The notes below the pieces were generated by a model. It was not told where the DNA came from. It ran no database searches and saw only the letters and a program-made list of their open reading frames with translations. From the NCBI GenBank assembly GCA_964615375.1, contig CAZTOW010000085.1:1-22967 (forward strand): a DNA stretch of 22,967 bases, written 5' to 3'. A program made the translations under genes and the position numbers. Shown piece after piece: positions 20,945-22,967 of the stretch (its first letter is position 1; the number at the start of each line of letters is the position of its first letter). This DNA is from CAZKWG01 sp964615375 (GTDB lineage Bacteria; Myxococcota_A; UBA796; CAZKWG01).

Positions 20945-22165
20945 ATGACACGCACGCTCCTCCTGCTCCCCTGGCTGGCCGGGTGCGTCCTCGGCCTGGA
21001 TCCCATGGCCTCTCCAATCGGCGGGGGTGACCTCGGCGTGGACTCCGGCGGCGGAAACGGCGGCGGAGACGACGGCGGCGGAGACGACGGCGGCGGAGAC
21101 GACGGCGGCGGCGATGGTGGCGGCGGCACCGACATCGACATCACCGACATCTCGCCCGCCTGGGGCATCTCGTCTGGCGGCGAGCGCGTGACGATCACGG
21201 GCGGCCCTTTCGACTCGAGCACCGTCATCAGCTTCGGCGGGGAGGAGGCCTCGGTCACCCGCGCGGACAGCGCGGAGATCGTGGTCGACACGCCGAGCTA
21301 CTCGGGCATCACCGCGGGCGAAGGCAAGGCCACGGTGAACGTGACCGCGGAGAACGACGACGGCGGGGAGGGTCGGGCGACGAACGCCTTCACCTTCTAC
21401 GAGGACGGCGAGGGCAAGGCGGGCGTCATCGGGAGCATCGACTGGTACCACTTCGCCGGCGGCTACTGGTCCAGCACGGACTACGGCGCGGCCTCGGTGA
21501 CCTTCATCGCGCCCCCCACGGACCTGCACACCTGGGACCTCTACGCGCCGAGCGCCGACGAGTGCGCGGGCCTGGACTACGACATCTCCGACTACTTCGG
21601 GGACGTCTACTCGCTGGACATGGGCGCCTCCAGCATCCAGCTCTCTTTCGGCTCGCAGCGCATCACGCTCCAGGAGGACACGACCTACGGCGGCTACGCC
21701 AACGCCTCCGACCTGACGGCGGCGCAGGTCCCGACGAGCCAGGCCTATGACCTCGAGGAGGTAGACGGCGACTTCGCGCCCGAGGCCTTCGCCATCGGCA
21801 GCTTCGCCCGCTCCGCCGGCAGCTTCACGGTCTCCAACCCCAACATTGGCGGCAGCGCGCCGCCGACCGTGACCCAGAGCGCGCTGAACATCCGTTGGTC
21901 GGGCGGGGGTGGTCGACGCATCATCATCAGCGCGCTCCTGGTCTCCAGCGCGGGCGACCTGCTGGACGCGGTCTACTGCCAGGCCTCGGACGACGGCGAC
22001 TTCACCGTCCCCTCGAGCGCCTGGAGCACGACCTGGGCGCGCGGCAACTACGTCTACCTCTACATCGGGAACGCGGTCGAGGTGAACGGCACCCTGCCCT
22101 ACAACAACGCGGAGACGCGGGTGGCCGGCATCTACTGGAACGTGGGGGCGGGTCTGGTCCCTTGA
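20945..22165 (+). CDS. IPT/TIG-domain lipoprotein of the polysaccharide operon
   Basis: 406-aa predicted lipoprotein. The start is ATG at 20945 because the signal MTRTLLLLPWLAGC (lipobox LAGC, Cys14) follows directly. In-frame GTG (20936) and TTG (20906) are alternatives, and none has a well-spaced ribosome-binding site. A Gly/Asp linker (GGGDDGGGDD) leads to an IPT/TIG-like Ig fold at about residues 64-150 (ITDISPAWGISSGGERVTITG to TNAFTFYE). A beta-rich C-terminal domain of about 250 residues, with many Tyr/Trp/Ser/Asp, is not recognised (SIDWYHFAGGYWSSTDYG, GNYVYLYIGNAVEVNG). Its stop overlaps the start of the GT26 gene. A surface lectin-like or polysaccharide-anchoring role is inferred from context only. 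Confidence 0.82.
   Translation: MTRTLLLLPWLAGCVLGLDPMASPIGGGDLGVDSGGGNGGGDDGGGDDGGGDDGGGDGGGGTDIDITDISPAWGISSGGERVTITGGPFDSSTVISFGGEEASVTRADSAEIVVDTPSYSGITAGEGKATVNVTAENDDGGEGRATNAFTFYEDGEGKAGVIGSIDWYHFAGGYWSSTDYGAASVTFIAPPTDLHTWDLYAPSADECAGLDYDISDYFGDVYSLDMGASSIQLSFGSQRITLQEDTTYGGYANASDLTAAQVPTSQAYDLEEVDGDFAPEAFAIGSFARSAGSFTVSNPNIGGSAPPTVTQSALNIRWSGGGGRRIIISALLVSSAGDLLDAVYCQASDDGDFTVPSSAWSTTWARGNYVYLYIGNAVEVNGTLPYNNAETRVAGIYWNVGAGLVP
21059..21103 (+). repeat. 15-bp tandem repeat in a lipoprotein linker
   Basis: Three exact copies of GGCGGCGGAGACGAC start at 21059, 21074 and 21089, with degenerate GGCGGCGG copies on both sides. They encode the in-frame Gly/Asp linker (GGGDD) between the lipobox and the IPT/TIG-like domain. 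Copy-number change would alter linker length in multiples of five residues. Confidence 0.85.
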
Positions 22166-22884
22166 GCCGCGTCGAGCTCCTCGGCGTCGGCGTCGATCCG
22201 GTGAGCCTGGACGAGCTGCTCACCTGGGTTGATCGCGCCATCCTCGACCGGCGCCCGGTGACCCTCACCTACGCCAACGTCCACGTCCTCAACTCCGCCT
22301 ACGAGGACCCGGACCTGCTCCGCTTCCTCCAGACCGCCGACCTCGTCTTCTGCGACGGCAACGGCGTCCGCCTCGGCGCGCGCCTCCTCGGCCACGACCT
22401 GCCCCACCGCATGACCGGCGCCGACTGGATCTGGGACCTCGCCGCCCGCGCCGAAGGCCGCTGGCGCCTCTACTGGATCGGCGGCGAGCCCGGCGTCACC
22501 GACCGCGCCGCCGCCGCCCTCCGCGCCCGCCACCCCACCCTCACCATCGCCTCCGACCACGGCTTCCACGCCCGCTCCGGCCCCGACGACGACGCCTGCC
22601 TCGCCCGCATCAACGCCTTCGCCCCCGACATCCTCCTCGTCGGCATGGGCACCCCCGAGCAGGAGCGCTGGGTCGCCGCCCGCCGCGACCGCCTCTCCGT
22701 CCCCGTCGTCTGGTGCCTCGGCGCCACCGCCGACTTCATCTCCGGCAAGGTCCGCCGCGGCCCCCGCTGGCTCACCGACCGCGCCGAATGGATCGACCGC
22801 CTCTACTCCGACCCCACCCGCCTCTGGCGCCGCTTCCTCCTCGGCAACACCCTCTTCCTGGCCCGCGTCCTCCGTTCCCGGTGA
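22162..22884 (+). CDS. WecG/TagA/CpsF-family glycosyltransferase (GT26)
   Basis: 240-aa cytoplasmic-face glycosyltransferase that transfers a sugar such as ManNAc(A) to a polyprenyl-linked intermediate. The start is TTG at 22162, overlapping the preceding TGA (TTGA). Family motifs in order are TYANVHVLNSAYEDPDLL, ADLVFCDGNGV (catalytic-region Asp), HRMTGADW, WIGGEPGV, LLVGMGTPEQERW, and the C-terminal LGATADFISGKVRRGP followed by the WIDRLYSDPTRLWRR membrane-binding tail. Length is normal for the family. Nearly every third codon position is C (Ala GCC, Leu CTC, Arg CGC almost exclusively), unlike the mixed G/C-ending codons of the upstream genes. The 83 bases after it show no recognisable gene. 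Confidence 0.93.
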   Translation: MSRVELLGVGVDPVSLDELLTWVDRAILDRRPVTLTYANVHVLNSAYEDPDLLRFLQTADLVFCDGNGVRLGARLLGHDLPHRMTGADWIWDLAARAEGRWRLYWIGGEPGVTDRAAAALRARHPTLTIASDHGFHARSGPDDDACLARINAFAPDILLVGMGTPEQERWVAARRDRLSVPVVWCLGATADFISGKVRRGPRWLTDRAEWIDRLYSDPTRLWRRFLLGNTLFLARVLRSR

Positions 22885-22967
22885 GCTGGTGCCACGATTG
22901 GTGTGGGCCGGAGACAGGATCCGGGTTCCCCGACGGCGGCTGGGGCGACGGAGACCGGTCTGGGCTC

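Noticed and set aside
22885..22967. Possible start of another gene at the right edge
   Set aside because: No start codon with a ribosome-binding site, no RNA fold and no family motif could be recognised in 83 bases.

Overview
The window is very GC-rich (above 70% by eye) and comes from a Gram-negative bacterium with an outer membrane. It encodes several Cys-anchored lipoproteins, a Wzi-like outer-membrane barrel and a Wza-type exporter. Two lipoproteins carry long Gly/Asp/Ser linkers after the lipobox, and there are Asp-rich DxDxDG-like motifs and a fused Wzz/BY-kinase. Together these suggest Myxococcota or a related former 'Deltaproteobacteria' lineage. This is inferred from style; no marker gene is long enough to prove it.

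Left edge (1-520): the first 20 codons of tuf (EF-Tu), preceded on the minus strand by tRNA-Thr(TGT), tRNA-Tyr(GTA) and tRNA-Thr(GGT). This is the classic tRNA-tuf operon, but the tRNA-Gly usually found between Tyr and Thr(GGT) is absent and a 12-bp hairpin lies there. A promoter-like TTGACA/TATACA pair precedes the array, and its -35 overlaps the stop codon of the upstream gene.

Minus-strand block (510-9324), in transcription order: a Wzi-like barrel protein, a type I phosphodiesterase-fold lipoprotein, a large hyicolysin (M30)-like lipoprotein, a site-2-protease-type M50 membrane protease, and an exported SPOR/LolA-like protein. The two hydrolase-fold lipoproteins both appear to have lost their catalytic or metal-binding residues while keeping the surrounding sequence, so they look like neighbouring pseudoenzymes.

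Centre (9389-13288): an orphan exported beta-rich protein (plus strand) converges, with a 60-nt coding overlap, on a two-gene minus-strand unit. That unit is a Wzz/GumC-BY-kinase co-polymerase whose stop overlaps the start of a HEAT-repeat lipoprotein (TGATG). A 133-nt divergent control region with an 8+8 bp palindrome separates this unit from the exopolysaccharide operon.

Right block (13289-22884, plus strand): Wza-type exporter, WbaP-type initiating phosphoglycosyltransferase, MurJ/MVF-type flippase, Wzy/O-antigen-ligase-type polymerase, GT4 glycosyltransferase, B12-type radical SAM enzyme, IPT/TIG-domain lipoprotein and WecG/TagA (GT26) glycosyltransferase. Most junctions are 4-nt overlaps, indicating one operon with translational coupling. 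Together with the divergent co-polymerase/kinase and the Wzi-like barrel, this is a compact Wzx/Wzy-type capsule or exopolysaccharide locus: initiation, a few sugar additions, flipping, polymerisation, length control by tyrosine phosphorylation, export, and surface attachment. The less ordinary parts are the radical SAM enzyme, the two coupled lipoproteins (HEAT and IPT/TIG) and the adjacent pair of apparent pseudoenzymes.

No gene-free stretch exceeds 300 bases. The last 83 bases (22885-22967) hold nothing I can identify.
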